A DNA stretch of 64,000 nucleotides from Actinomycetales bacterium Actino_02 (GTDB lineage Bacteria; Actinomycetota; Actinomycetes; Propionibacteriales; Propionibacteriaceae), in the NCBI GenBank assembly GCA_001603275.1, contig LUYM01000024.1, positions 1 through 64,000 of the forward strand. The letters run 5' to 3'. Position 1 is the stretch's first letter; each line of letters opens with the position of its first letter. The position numbers were made by a program, and so were the translations under genes. The notes beneath the pieces were generated by a model. The model saw nothing but the letters and a program-made list of their open reading frames with translations. It did no database searches and was not told the DNA's origin. Of the stretch, positions 36,623 through 44,281 are shown piece after piece.

Positions 36623-37798
36623 CTAGCGCGGAAGCAGTCCGGACAGGTACTCCATCACGACTCGCAGCGCGCCGAGGAACGGCCAGTCGCCGGGTGCGGC
36701 CTCGGGTGGTTGGTAGTGCCGTAGCCCCCAAGTGCTGGTGAACAGGACCACCGAGATCGGGTTCCACAGACGTGATTCGACGGCCGCTGCACCGCCGGTA
36801 GCGATGCAGATGGCCAGCGCCATCACCAAGATGTGCGTCCAGCGTCCGTAGTCGACGCCGACGACGAACAGGCCCGCCACCCCGAGCAGACTGGCCAGCG
36901 CCCAGCCCCAGTTGCGCCGCAGCCACGGCGAGACGGCGATTGGCAGCACGGCCAGAACGAGCATCGGCAGGTAGCCGACCTGCATGGGCAGGGACGTCCG
37001 GACCAGGTCGAGGCCCTCTTGCGAGCTCCAGCCCAGAGCGCTGATCGCGCCCTTGCAGAACAGCGACGAGCGGACGCCGTGCCCGCCGATCGCTCGACAG
37101 ATCTGCCCGGTGGTTCCCGAACCGACCTCAGCCAGGACGGACGCAGCCATTGCCGCAACACCGACGATGGCGAACAACCCGGCGGCGATCCACCGCCACA
37201 CCCTCAGCCGGTCGCGTCCGGAATCGCCGGCCAGCAGCAGGTAGCCGACCGCCGGCACCAGCAGCACCGTCGGCTCCCAGCTGAACGCGGCCAACCCCCA
37301 CAGTGCGAGTGCGAGTCCGATCAGGATCCCGCGCAGCCAGCTGACCAGCCGTGGCGCCAGGTTCGTCCAGGCCAACACGACGAGCACCACGAAGATCAGA
37401 ATCTCCTTGCGGAAGCCGCCTTCCACGTCCCAGCCGATGAAGGGGAGCGCGGCCGGTCCGCACATCAGCGCGATGCTCGACCAGCTGTACCGACTGCGGT
37501 GCAGGTAGGTCAGGACAAAGGCGATGATGACGGCGTAGCAGCCGACCTGGAACCAGAACAGCCACCACAGGCTCCCGGCCCCCTTCGGGGTGAGGATCAA
37601 CCACAACTGGCCGAACAGGCCGCGCCGGACGAAGCCGCCGGCGTAGTTGATCAGCCAATCGGCGCTTTGGTAGAGGCCGGTTGCCTGGGCCACGACGGTC
37701 CGGTAGGCGTCGATCGCGCGCCACAGCGCCAGGGCGAGAATCGCCCAGGCGAAACCCGCGCGGACGAGCAGGCGGACCCCTTCATTGCGGTCGGTCAT
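36623..37798 (-). CDS. Polytopic membrane protein, glycan-pathway type
   Basis: 391 residues with about ten predicted membrane helices spread over the whole length. The early loop SADWLINYAGGFVRRGLFG and the following WDVEGGFRKEI resemble conserved loops of uncharacterised membrane proteins found in polysaccharide clusters. There is no clear GT-C DD or DE motif. The protein stands alone here, so no function is assigned. Confidence 0.7.
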   Translation of the reverse strand: MTDRNEGVRLLVRAGFAWAILALALWRAIDAYRTVVAQATGLYQSADWLINYAGGFVRRGLFGQLWLILTPKGAGSLWWLFWFQVGCYAVIIAFVLTYLHRSRYSWSSIALMCGPAALPFIGWDVEGGFRKEILIFVVLVVLAWTNLAPRLVSWLRGILIGLALALWGLAAFSWEPTVLLVPAVGYLLLAGDSGRDRLRVWRWIAAGLFAIVGVAAMAASVLAEVGSGTTGQICRAIGGHGVRSSLFCKGAISALGWSSQEGLDLVRTSLPMQVGYLPMLVLAVLPIAVSPWLRRNWGWALASLLGVAGLFVVGVDYGRWTHILVMALAICIATGGAAAVESRLWNPISVVLFTSTWGLRHYQPPEAAPGDWPFLGALRVVMEYLSGLLPR

Positions 37799-37897
37799 CG
37801 CGGCAGCCTAGCCAAGATCGAGTCGAAATGGGAGCGCTTTCACAACTCTCCCGACGTGCCTTGGGTCAGTCGGGTGAGGGGGATCCTCCTCGGCGAT

Positions 37898-37960
37898 GGA
37901 CGGAAATGGAACCGTCCCCACGAATCGAGCTGGCAAGGGTGGACGGTATCGGAACCGTCC
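37898..37960. repeat. Two tandem GGACGG...CCGTCC stem-loops
   Basis: Two hairpins, 37898-37917 and 37941-37960, have the same 6-base arms and the same 8-base loop length; both loops end in GGAA (AAATGGAA and TATCGGAA). They lie in the 181-base space between two minus-strand genes, just after the stop of the TetR gene's + side region. Confidence 0.6.
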
Positions 37961-37979
37961 CCGGGGTTGGCGGCGGGGG

Positions 37980-38570
37980 CTAGCGCTTGCCGATCCGGCG
38001 GGCGGCGAACCGCTCCAGCGACTCGCGGACGGAGCCGCGCAGGACGAACTCGATCCGTCCGACCAGGACCTTGGGATCCTCGGTCATGTCGGTGGCCAGC
38101 CAGTGCATGACGTGGCCGACGACGGCCAGCGTGTAGTGGTCGATCACGAAATCGCGGTCATCCGGGGCCAGTCGCAAGTCGCCCTCCAGTTCCGAGACGA
38201 TCACGCTCATCATCGCCCGGAGTGACTGGTGCAGGAATCGCTCCAACTCGGCATGCCGCAGCGAACGAATGACGGCATACGCCTGGTCCCGGTTGCGCTT
38301 GAGATAGATCAGCAGCTGGCGGCAGCCGTCCGCCCATTCGGCATAGCTGGCGTGGGCCATGATGTGGTCGGCGATCTCGCTGGTGAACACCCAGGCAGCC
38401 AGGTCGTAGATGTCGGAGAAGTACAGGTAGAAGGTCTGCCGGTTCACCCCGGCTGCGTGGGCCAGACCGGAGACGGTGACCTTGGCCAGCGGCGTGGTGC
38501 GCAGTGCGTCCTTCAGCGCTGCGGCCAGGGCCTGTTTGGCTCGTGGGGCAGCTGGTGGGTGCGATGTCAC
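37980..38570 (-). CDS. TetR-family transcriptional regulator (DhaS-like C-terminal domain)
   Basis: 196 residues. The DNA-binding helices are KVTVSGLAHAAGVNRQTFYL followed by YFSDIYDLAAW. The YLKRNRDQAYAVIRSL region suits the TetR_C_8 group. It is divergent from the DUF5692 gene; the 145-base gap contains a 20-base palindrome, so autoregulation together with that gene is likely. Confidence 0.9.
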   Translation of the reverse strand: MTSHPPAAPRAKQALAAALKDALRTTPLAKVTVSGLAHAAGVNRQTFYLYFSDIYDLAAWVFTSEIADHIMAHASYAEWADGCRQLLIYLKRNRDQAYAVIRSLRHAELERFLHQSLRAMMSVIVSELEGDLRLAPDDRDFVIDHYTLAVVGHVMHWLATDMTEDPKVLVGRIEFVLRGSVRESLERFAARRIGKR

Positions 38571-38590
38571 GTGATTCTCCGCTGGGACTC

Positions 38591-38610
38591 GACAGATCGC
38601 GCAATCTGTC
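38591..38610. promoter_or_regulatory. TetR-type operator palindrome
   Basis: GACAGAT-N6-ATCTGTC has perfect 7-base arms, 20 bases upstream of the tetR start and between it and the divergent membrane-protein gene. Confidence 0.6.
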
Positions 38611-38715
38611 TATACCGGGCCGCGTCGGGCGTCCCTAGCATCGAGTATCGCAGGCGGACGGGTTACCTCTGGATCGATCGATGCCGATCGTCCCCGGCCG
38701 TCGGAAGGTTGAGAG

Positions 38716-39681
38716 ATGTTCCTGTTCGCACCGATTCCCTGGTACTCCTGGGTCGCCTGGTTCGTGGTCCTCGGAGCCCTGATCGGGCTCAACGAGGTGA
38801 CCCGCCGCTGGAAGTGGGCCGGGCTGGCCTTCTTCGTGGCGCTGCCGGTGATCCTGACCCTGTTCGTATGGCCGATCACGGCCGGCGCCGGCTCGTCCAC
38901 CGGAACCTGGTTCCACTGGGTGAAGGTCTACTCCGCACTGGCTGGCTGCCTCGGCTTCATGGCGATCCGCTATCTCCCCAAGCTGGCCGCCAACCGCTGG
39001 GTGCTGATCTTCCCGGCTGCGATCTTGGCGATCAACATCGCCGAGGCCTGTATCCGTGACTTCCAGGTTGGCGCGATGGGTGCCAACGGCATGGTGGACG
39101 GCGTCTTCATGGTGTCGGGTGCGTGGAACTACCTCAACGGCATCGCCGGGCTGATCAACCTGATCACCATCTGCGGTTGGTTCGGCATCTTCATCTCCAA
39201 GGACGCATCCAAAGACATGATCTGGCCCGACATGCTCTGGTTCTGGATCATCGCCTATGACCTGTGGAACTTCGCTTACGTCTACAACTGCGTCGGTGAC
39301 CACGCCTTCTACGCCGGTGCGGCGCTGCTGATCTCGTGCACGATCCCGGCCTTCTTCATCAAGAAGGGCGCCTGGCTGCAGCACCGTGCCTCGACCCTGG
39401 CGCTGTGGATGATGTTCACCATGGCGGTGCCCAACTTCGTCACCAACTCGCAGTTCTCGGTGAGCGCCTCGCACAACCCGGCCGCGCTGATGACGGTTTC
39501 GGTGATCGCACTGGCCGCGAACGTGGCCGTCCTGATCTACCAGGCCTACACCGCGATCACCCGGCACAAGAACGTCCTGACCGATGAGCTGTACGACCAC
39601 CTGGCCGGCTACCAGGAGGTCTCGGTGGCCAACCGGGCGGACGCGCTGCTCGGCGCGGGTGAGCCGGTGGCGGCTCGCTAG
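38716..39681 (+). CDS. DUF5692 family integral membrane protein
   Basis: 321 residues with about eight or nine membrane helices (from FAPIPWYSWVAWFVVLGALI onward) and a cytosolic C-terminus. Conserved-looking stretches are INIAEACIRDFQ, MVSGAWNYLNGIAGLINL and WFWIIAYDLWNFAYVYNC. The sequence resembles DUF5692 proteins of unknown function. The start ATG has GAGAG upstream. Its divergent TetR gene and the shared palindrome suggest inducible expression. Confidence 0.75.
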   Translation: MFLFAPIPWYSWVAWFVVLGALIGLNEVTRRWKWAGLAFFVALPVILTLFVWPITAGAGSSTGTWFHWVKVYSALAGCLGFMAIRYLPKLAANRWVLIFPAAILAINIAEACIRDFQVGAMGANGMVDGVFMVSGAWNYLNGIAGLINLITICGWFGIFISKDASKDMIWPDMLWFWIIAYDLWNFAYVYNCVGDHAFYAGAALLISCTIPAFFIKKGAWLQHRASTLALWMMFTMAVPNFVTNSQFSVSASHNPAALMTVSVIALAANVAVLIYQAYTAITRHKNVLTDELYDHLAGYQEVSVANRADALLGAGEPVAAR

Positions 39682-39702
39682 CCTCGTCCGATCGCCTCGA
39701 TG

Positions 39703-39735
39703 GTCGCCGTCCGCAGACTGCCTGCAGGCGGCGAC
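39703..39735 (+). terminator. Possible hairpin terminator after the DUF5692 gene
   Basis: GTCGCCG pairs with CGGCGAC around a 19-base segment that itself contains CTGC/GCAG. It begins 21 bases after the stop. Confidence 0.45.
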
Positions 39736-39806
39736 TTCTGGGTTTCGCCTGGTGCTGGCCGCTCGCCGGGGACGCCTATGAGCTTCGAGGACGCTTCAAT
39801 ACTGAA

Positions 39807-40706
39807 GTGAGCGATGCTCTGGCAACACCCCCTGCCATCAAACGAATGAAGCTGCGCTATGCGGGCACCTGTGCCCGCTGCGGTGCCGAACTCGCCGCCG
39901 GCGAGCTGGCCGACTACGACCGGACGAGCAAGTCTGTGGCCTGTGTGAGTTGTGGCCCCCGGCGCGGGCTGGACGTGGCCGCCGAGGCCGGGGCGGCACC
40001 GCAGCATGCCATCACTCCTGACCTTCCACCTCAGCTGGACATTGTCGATGGGGTTGCTGGCGGTTCGGCCAAGCACGAGTTCGAGAGACGCCATGACGCC
40101 CGGCAGGAGCGCGTCCAGGCCGCCCATCCGAAGCTCGGGAAGTTCCTGCTGGCGGTGTTCGATGATCCGCAGTCGACGACGGCCTGGGCCACCGGTGCCA
40201 TCGGCGAAGAGCGGCTCGGAGGCATGCTGGCCGAGGTGGCCGGACCGAGTTTGCGTGTGCTGCATGATCGCCGGATCCCCCGATCGACGGCGAACCTCGA
40301 TCACCTTGTGGTCTGCCCGTCGGGGGTCTTCGTGGTCGATGCCAAGCGGTACCGCAACCGGCGCCCGGGGTTGCGGGTTGAGGGCGGCGTCATCCGCCCT
40401 CGCCGGGAGCTGCTGATCGTCGGCGGACGGGATCGCACCACGCTGGTCGACGGCATGCACAAGCAGGTGGCTGTGGTGCGCCGCGTGCTGGCGGACTACC
40501 CGGAGGTGCCGGTAACGGGTGTGCTCTGCTTCGTCGAGGCGGACTGGCCGCTGATCGGCGGCTCCTTCACGGTGCAAGGGGTTGCGGTGCTCTGGATGAA
40601 GAAGCTGAAGGCGCTCCTGGCCGAGCCCGGCCCACTGGGCCCCGATGAGATCGCCGAGCTCCAATGGCGCCTGCACGAGGCCCTGCCGCGCCAGAAGCAG
40701 CCCTGA
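39807..40706 (+). CDS. NERD-domain protein with N-terminal zinc finger
   Basis: 299 residues from a GTG start. The N-terminal CARCGAEL and CVSCGPRR form a zinc-finger pair. The NERD nuclease-related core spans about residues 130-260: GAIGEERLGGML, STANLDHLVVCPSGVFVVDAKRY and VPVTGVLCFVEADW, with the Glu, Asp and xAK acidic-lysine pattern of a PD-(D/E)xK-like fold. The biological role of NERD proteins is unclear; DNA processing is the usual suggestion. Confidence 0.82.
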   Translation: MSDALATPPAIKRMKLRYAGTCARCGAELAAGELADYDRTSKSVACVSCGPRRGLDVAAEAGAAPQHAITPDLPPQLDIVDGVAGGSAKHEFERRHDARQERVQAAHPKLGKFLLAVFDDPQSTTAWATGAIGEERLGGMLAEVAGPSLRVLHDRRIPRSTANLDHLVVCPSGVFVVDAKRYRNRRPGLRVEGGVIRPRRELLIVGGRDRTTLVDGMHKQVAVVRRVLADYPEVPVTGVLCFVEADWPLIGGSFTVQGVAVLWMKKLKALLAEPGPLGPDEIAELQWRLHEALPRQKQP

Positions 40707-40824
40707 GCGAAGGCTGCCAAATACTGCCGACCGAGCCAAGCCGGTAGCGCGAACCCATTGACTCTGGTCTCACGGCGGACGAGATTGGCTGCGACGGCGC
40801 AGTCGCACAGGGGAGGACCCGGCT

Positions 40825-41709
40825 ATGCAGAAGATCGTCCCGAACCTCTGGTTCGATCACACCGCCGAGGAGGCGGCTCAGTTCTACACGTCGGTCTTCC
40901 CGAACTCGCGGATCGTCGATGTTCAGCGCTATCCGGACGAAGGCCTGCCCGACTTCCAGAAGGAGTTCGCCGGACAACCGGTGACCGTCGAGTTCGAGAT
41001 CGGCGGCTATCGGATGGTCGGCATCAACGCCGGGCCGGAGTTTCGTCCGAACCCGTCGGTGTCGTTCTTTGTGAACTTTGATCCCTCGGTGGACGATCAT
41101 GCCCGCGAGCATCTGGACGAGCTGTGGGCCGCCCTGACCGCGGAAGGCAGCGTGTTGATGCCGCTGCAGGAGTATCCCTACAGCCAGCGCTACGGCTGGG
41201 TCGAGGACAAGTGGGGGGTCAACTGGCAGCTGATGCTGACCAACCCCGATGGCGAGCCGCGGCCGTTCATCATTCCCTCACTGATGTTCGGCAGCACCGT
41301 CCAGGGACGTGCCAAGGAGGCGGTCGACTACTACCTCGAGGTGTTCGGCGGACGTCCGGGCACGATCGCGGCATATCCGGCCGAGTCCGGCCCGATGTCG
41401 GGGCAGATCATGTTCGCCGACTTCCAGCTGTTGGGCCAGTGGCTTGCGGTGATGGACGCCGCCGACCAGGACTTCACCTTCACGCCAGGAGTGTCTTTGC
41501 TGGTCTACTGCCACGGGCAGGACGAGCTTGATCGGTGGTGGAGCAAGCTCAGTGCCGTCCCCGAGGCCGAGCAATGCGGCTGGTGTCAGGACAAGTTCGG
41601 GCTGTCCTGGCAGCTCGTCCCCGACAACCTGGGTGAACTGATGGCCGGTCCGGACGCCTACGCCACGCTGATGCGGATGGGGAAGATCGAAATCTCCGCC
41701 TTCGGCTGA
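40825..41709 (+). CDS. Duplicated VOC (PhnB/3-demethylubiquinone methyltransferase-like) protein
   Basis: 294 residues made of two similar halves. Each starts with a conserved strand (KIVPNLWFDHTAEEAAQFY; PSLMFGSTVQGRAKEAVDYY) and ends with a Trp-Gln motif (KWGVNWQLML; KFGLSWQLVP). This is the PhnB-like VOC group often mis-named 3-demethylubiquinone methyltransferase. The function is unknown. ATG start with GGGGAGGA upstream. Confidence 0.85.
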   Translation: MQKIVPNLWFDHTAEEAAQFYTSVFPNSRIVDVQRYPDEGLPDFQKEFAGQPVTVEFEIGGYRMVGINAGPEFRPNPSVSFFVNFDPSVDDHAREHLDELWAALTAEGSVLMPLQEYPYSQRYGWVEDKWGVNWQLMLTNPDGEPRPFIIPSLMFGSTVQGRAKEAVDYYLEVFGGRPGTIAAYPAESGPMSGQIMFADFQLLGQWLAVMDAADQDFTFTPGVSLLVYCHGQDELDRWWSKLSAVPEAEQCGWCQDKFGLSWQLVPDNLGELMAGPDAYATLMRMGKIEISAFG

Positions 41710-41752
41710 GTTCGCGCTGCCCCTCGGCTGAGCCGACCGCGGTCTGCGTCCG

Positions 41753-42484
41753 CTAGCTCTGGACGGCTGCTGCTGGCTGCCAGTCGGGCACCGGGTGGCC
41801 GCGCAGCGGTCCGACTTTGGTGAGGAGGAGCAGCTGCTCGTCCACCAAGGCCTGGGTGTATTCGCGGATGCCGGCTCGCACTTTGTCGGTGAGGTGAGGC
41901 GCGGCGAACACGTGCATCCGCACGGCGCCCTCGATCACGTCCAGCAGGGTGGTGACCTTCGTCCAGGGTGGGAGCTCGCCGCGCTCGATGGCAGCCCTCA
42001 CGTGGGCACGCATCGGGATCACCGTGCGCTGAGCCATTCCCTCGGTGATCTGGGGGAACGGATCGACTCCGGCGGAGGCGTCAATGATCGCCCGCTGCAG
42101 GGCCAGAGCGTGCTCGCCCAGGTACAGATCGGCCATCCGGTTGGCCTCGGCGAGCAGCAGCTCGCGGATGTTGCTGAACTCGCCGGTGAGTTCGGGGATG
42201 TAGGCCTCGAAGGCGGCGATCAGGATGTCGGTCTGGCTGCTGAACCGTGAGTAGAGCAGCGCTTTTCCGACGCCGGCCTCCTTGGCGATGGCCGACATCG
42301 TGGTGCCACGCCAGCCTTCGCGGCCGTAGAGGTCGATGCCGGCGCGCAGGATCCGGCCCTCTGCGGTTTCGTCCAGGGGTCGGCCGACTCGGCGCGGTGA
42401 GTGCGGAGAGCTGAAGCCGCCAGCAGGTGCAGGCAGTCCGGGCAAGGTGGGGTCCCCTTTCGGCGCACTCAATCGACGCGCCAC
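41753..42484 (-). CDS. TetR-family regulator of the divergent CoA/Fix operon (inferred)
   Basis: 243 residues. A 35-residue Pro-rich start precedes the helix-turn-helix (GTTMSAIAKEAGVGKALLYS) and the TetR core; the C-terminal domain includes ERGELPPWTKVTTLLDVIEG. It is divergent from fixC, and the 116-base gap holds a clear palindrome with an additional half-site. This arrangement suggests control of the 16-kb operon by a CoA thioester or free-acid ligand, which is an inference from context. Confidence 0.9.
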   Translation of the reverse strand: MARRLSAPKGDPTLPGLPAPAGGFSSPHSPRRVGRPLDETAEGRILRAGIDLYGREGWRGTTMSAIAKEAGVGKALLYSRFSSQTDILIAAFEAYIPELTGEFSNIRELLLAEANRMADLYLGEHALALQRAIIDASAGVDPFPQITEGMAQRTVIPMRAHVRAAIERGELPPWTKVTTLLDVIEGAVRMHVFAAPHLTDKVRAGIREYTQALVDEQLLLLTKVGPLRGHPVPDWQPAAAVQS

Positions 42485-42523
42485 TGATCGAACGGTAGCG
42501 CGTTTCGGTTATGGACTGCTAGT

Positions 42524-42556
42524 GTCTGAAATAACTTCAGACGGCGACAGTCTGAA
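42524..42556. promoter_or_regulatory. Operator palindrome plus half-site before the fixC operon
   Basis: GTCTGAA-N5-TTCAGAC at 42524-42542 is a perfect inverted repeat, and another GTCTGAA follows at 42550-42556. It lies between the divergent TetR gene and fixC, 45-77 bases before the fixC ATG. Confidence 0.7.
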
Positions 42557-42600
42557 AAGTACGTACAGGCTTCGGCCTTCCCAATGAGGTGGAGGAATGC

Positions 42601-43974
42601 ATGGCTGAGGACGCGTTCGACGCGATCATCGTCGGAGCCGGGCCCGCCGGTAGCACCGCCGCCACGGTGCTCGCCCGGGCTGGTCTCGACGTGGTCCTGA
42701 TCGATCGTGGAGTGAGCGCCGGCAGCAAGAATCTGTCCGGCGGTCGGCTGTACACCCACGCTCTCGGCAAGGTCTTTCCGGACTTCGTTGACCAAGCACC
42801 ACTCGAGCGGCTGATCACCAAGGAGCGCATCTCTCTGCTGACTCAGGAGAGCGCCTCCACCGTCGAGTTCGCCAGCGGCAAGCTGGGCGGGCATTCCGCG
42901 TCCTACTCGGTGCTGCGAGCACCGTTCGATCAGTGGCTCGCCGATCAGGCCGAGGCTGCCGGCGCGAGCGTGATCACCGGGATCCGAGTGGACGACCTGC
43001 TGCTGCGTGACGGTCGAGTGGCAGGTGTCGTCGCCGGCGAGGAGGAGATGAGCGCAAAGATCGTCCTCCTCGCCGACGGCGCGATCTCCTTGCTGGCCCG
43101 TCGGGCCGGACTGATCGGCGAGCCGGACCCGCATCACTACGCGGTCGGGGCCAAGGAAGTGATCCAGCTCGGCGAAGAGGTGATCAGCCAGCGGTTCGGA
43201 CTGGCTGCCGGCGAAGGTTGCGCCTGGGTGTTCGACGGTGACTGCACCGACGGCCACATCGGTGGCGGCTTCCTCTACACCAACCGCGACACCGTCTCGC
43301 TCGGCATTGTCACCACGATCGGTGACCTGGGCTACAGCGACGTCCGGGTGCCGGAGATGGTCGAGCGGCTCAAGCGCCATCCGGTGGTGGCACCGCTGAT
43401 CGCCGGCGGCACCCTGGTCGAGTACGGCGGACACCTGGCTCTGGAGGGTGGCTTCGATGCCGTCCCGCAGCTGGTCCACGAGGGCGCCCTGCTGCTCGGT
43501 GACGCCGCCGGGCTCGGCCTCAACACGGGCTACACCATTCGCGGCATGGACCTGGCCATCGAGTCGGGACGGATCGCCGCCGAGACGGTGATCGCCGCGC
43601 ACGGCCGCAACGACTTCTCGGCCGCCTCGCTGGCCGAGTACGCCGACCGGCTCGCCGAGAGCTTCGTCCTCACCGACTTGGCCTTCTACCGCCGATTCCC
43701 GAAGTTCCTGGAGGACACCCGCGGGATGTTCACCGATTACCCGAAGCTGGCCGAAGACGCCATGCTGTCTTTGTTCTCCGTGGACGGCAGCAAGCCCGAA
43801 CCGATCACTCGCTCATTGCGCAACGCAGCGCGCCCGATCGGCTTCGGACGCCTCGTCCGGGATCTGTGGCGCGGGCTTGGCGCAATCAATGGACGGGCCT
43901 CTGTCGCCGGGGCCTTGGGCGGTGCCGCGTTCCGCGTCCGCGGCACCGCCAACCGCAAAGGGGGAACCCGATGA
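42601..43974 (+). CDS. fixC: FixC-like electron-transfer flavoprotein:quinone oxidoreductase
   Basis: 457 residues from ATG 42601 with GGAGG upstream. It has the FAD loop AIIVGAGPAGSTAA, the FixC block KNLSGGRLYTHAL, HYAVGAKEVIQLGEEVI and the second FAD motif EGALLLGDAAGLGLNTGYTIRGMDLAIESG. FixC, with FixX, accepts electrons from the FixAB flavoprotein and passes them to quinone, or takes part in electron bifurcation. First gene of the operon; overlaps fixX by four bases. fixA and fixB lie at the operon's far end, an unusual split. Confidence 0.93.
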   Translation: MAEDAFDAIIVGAGPAGSTAATVLARAGLDVVLIDRGVSAGSKNLSGGRLYTHALGKVFPDFVDQAPLERLITKERISLLTQESASTVEFASGKLGGHSASYSVLRAPFDQWLADQAEAAGASVITGIRVDDLLLRDGRVAGVVAGEEEMSAKIVLLADGAISLLARRAGLIGEPDPHHYAVGAKEVIQLGEEVISQRFGLAAGEGCAWVFDGDCTDGHIGGGFLYTNRDTVSLGIVTTIGDLGYSDVRVPEMVERLKRHPVVAPLIAGGTLVEYGGHLALEGGFDAVPQLVHEGALLLGDAAGLGLNTGYTIRGMDLAIESGRIAAETVIAAHGRNDFSAASLAEYADRLAESFVLTDLAFYRRFPKFLEDTRGMFTDYPKLAEDAMLSLFSVDGSKPEPITRSLRNAARPIGFGRLVRDLWRGLGAINGRASVAGALGGAAFRVRGTANRKGGTR

Positions 43975-44252
43975 GCCTGGAAGCCAAGCTCGCCGTCGAT
44001 CGCTTCGCCGTGGACGAGGAGTCGGCCCACATCAGGCTGGCCGACACCTCCGACGTCCCGCGCGAGACTCTCGAGCTACTGGTCAGGGGCTGCCCGGCCG
44101 GTCTGTACCGGCTCAATGACGACGGCAGCCTCGACTTCGACTATGCCGGCTGCTTCGAGTGCGGCACCTGCTACGTCCTCGCCCACGGAACCGCGCTGGC
44201 CGCCTGGCATTTCCCGCGCGGCGAGATGGGCATCGAATACCGCCGCGGATAG
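43971..44252 (+). CDS. fixX: FixX ferredoxin-like protein
   Basis: 93 residues from the ATG that overlaps the fixC stop. Cluster cysteines are in RGCPAGLYRL and AGCFECGTCYVLAH, and the C-terminus GEMGIEYRRG matches FixX. It carries an Fe-S cluster and forms the FixCX dehydrogenase. FixX normally works with membrane quinone as acceptor. Confidence 0.93.
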   Translation: MSLEAKLAVDRFAVDEESAHIRLADTSDVPRETLELLVRGCPAGLYRLNDDGSLDFDYAGCFECGTCYVLAHGTALAAWHFPRGEMGIEYRRG

Positions 44253-44281
44253 CGGCTCAACGGCAAAGAAGGAAGCACCTG

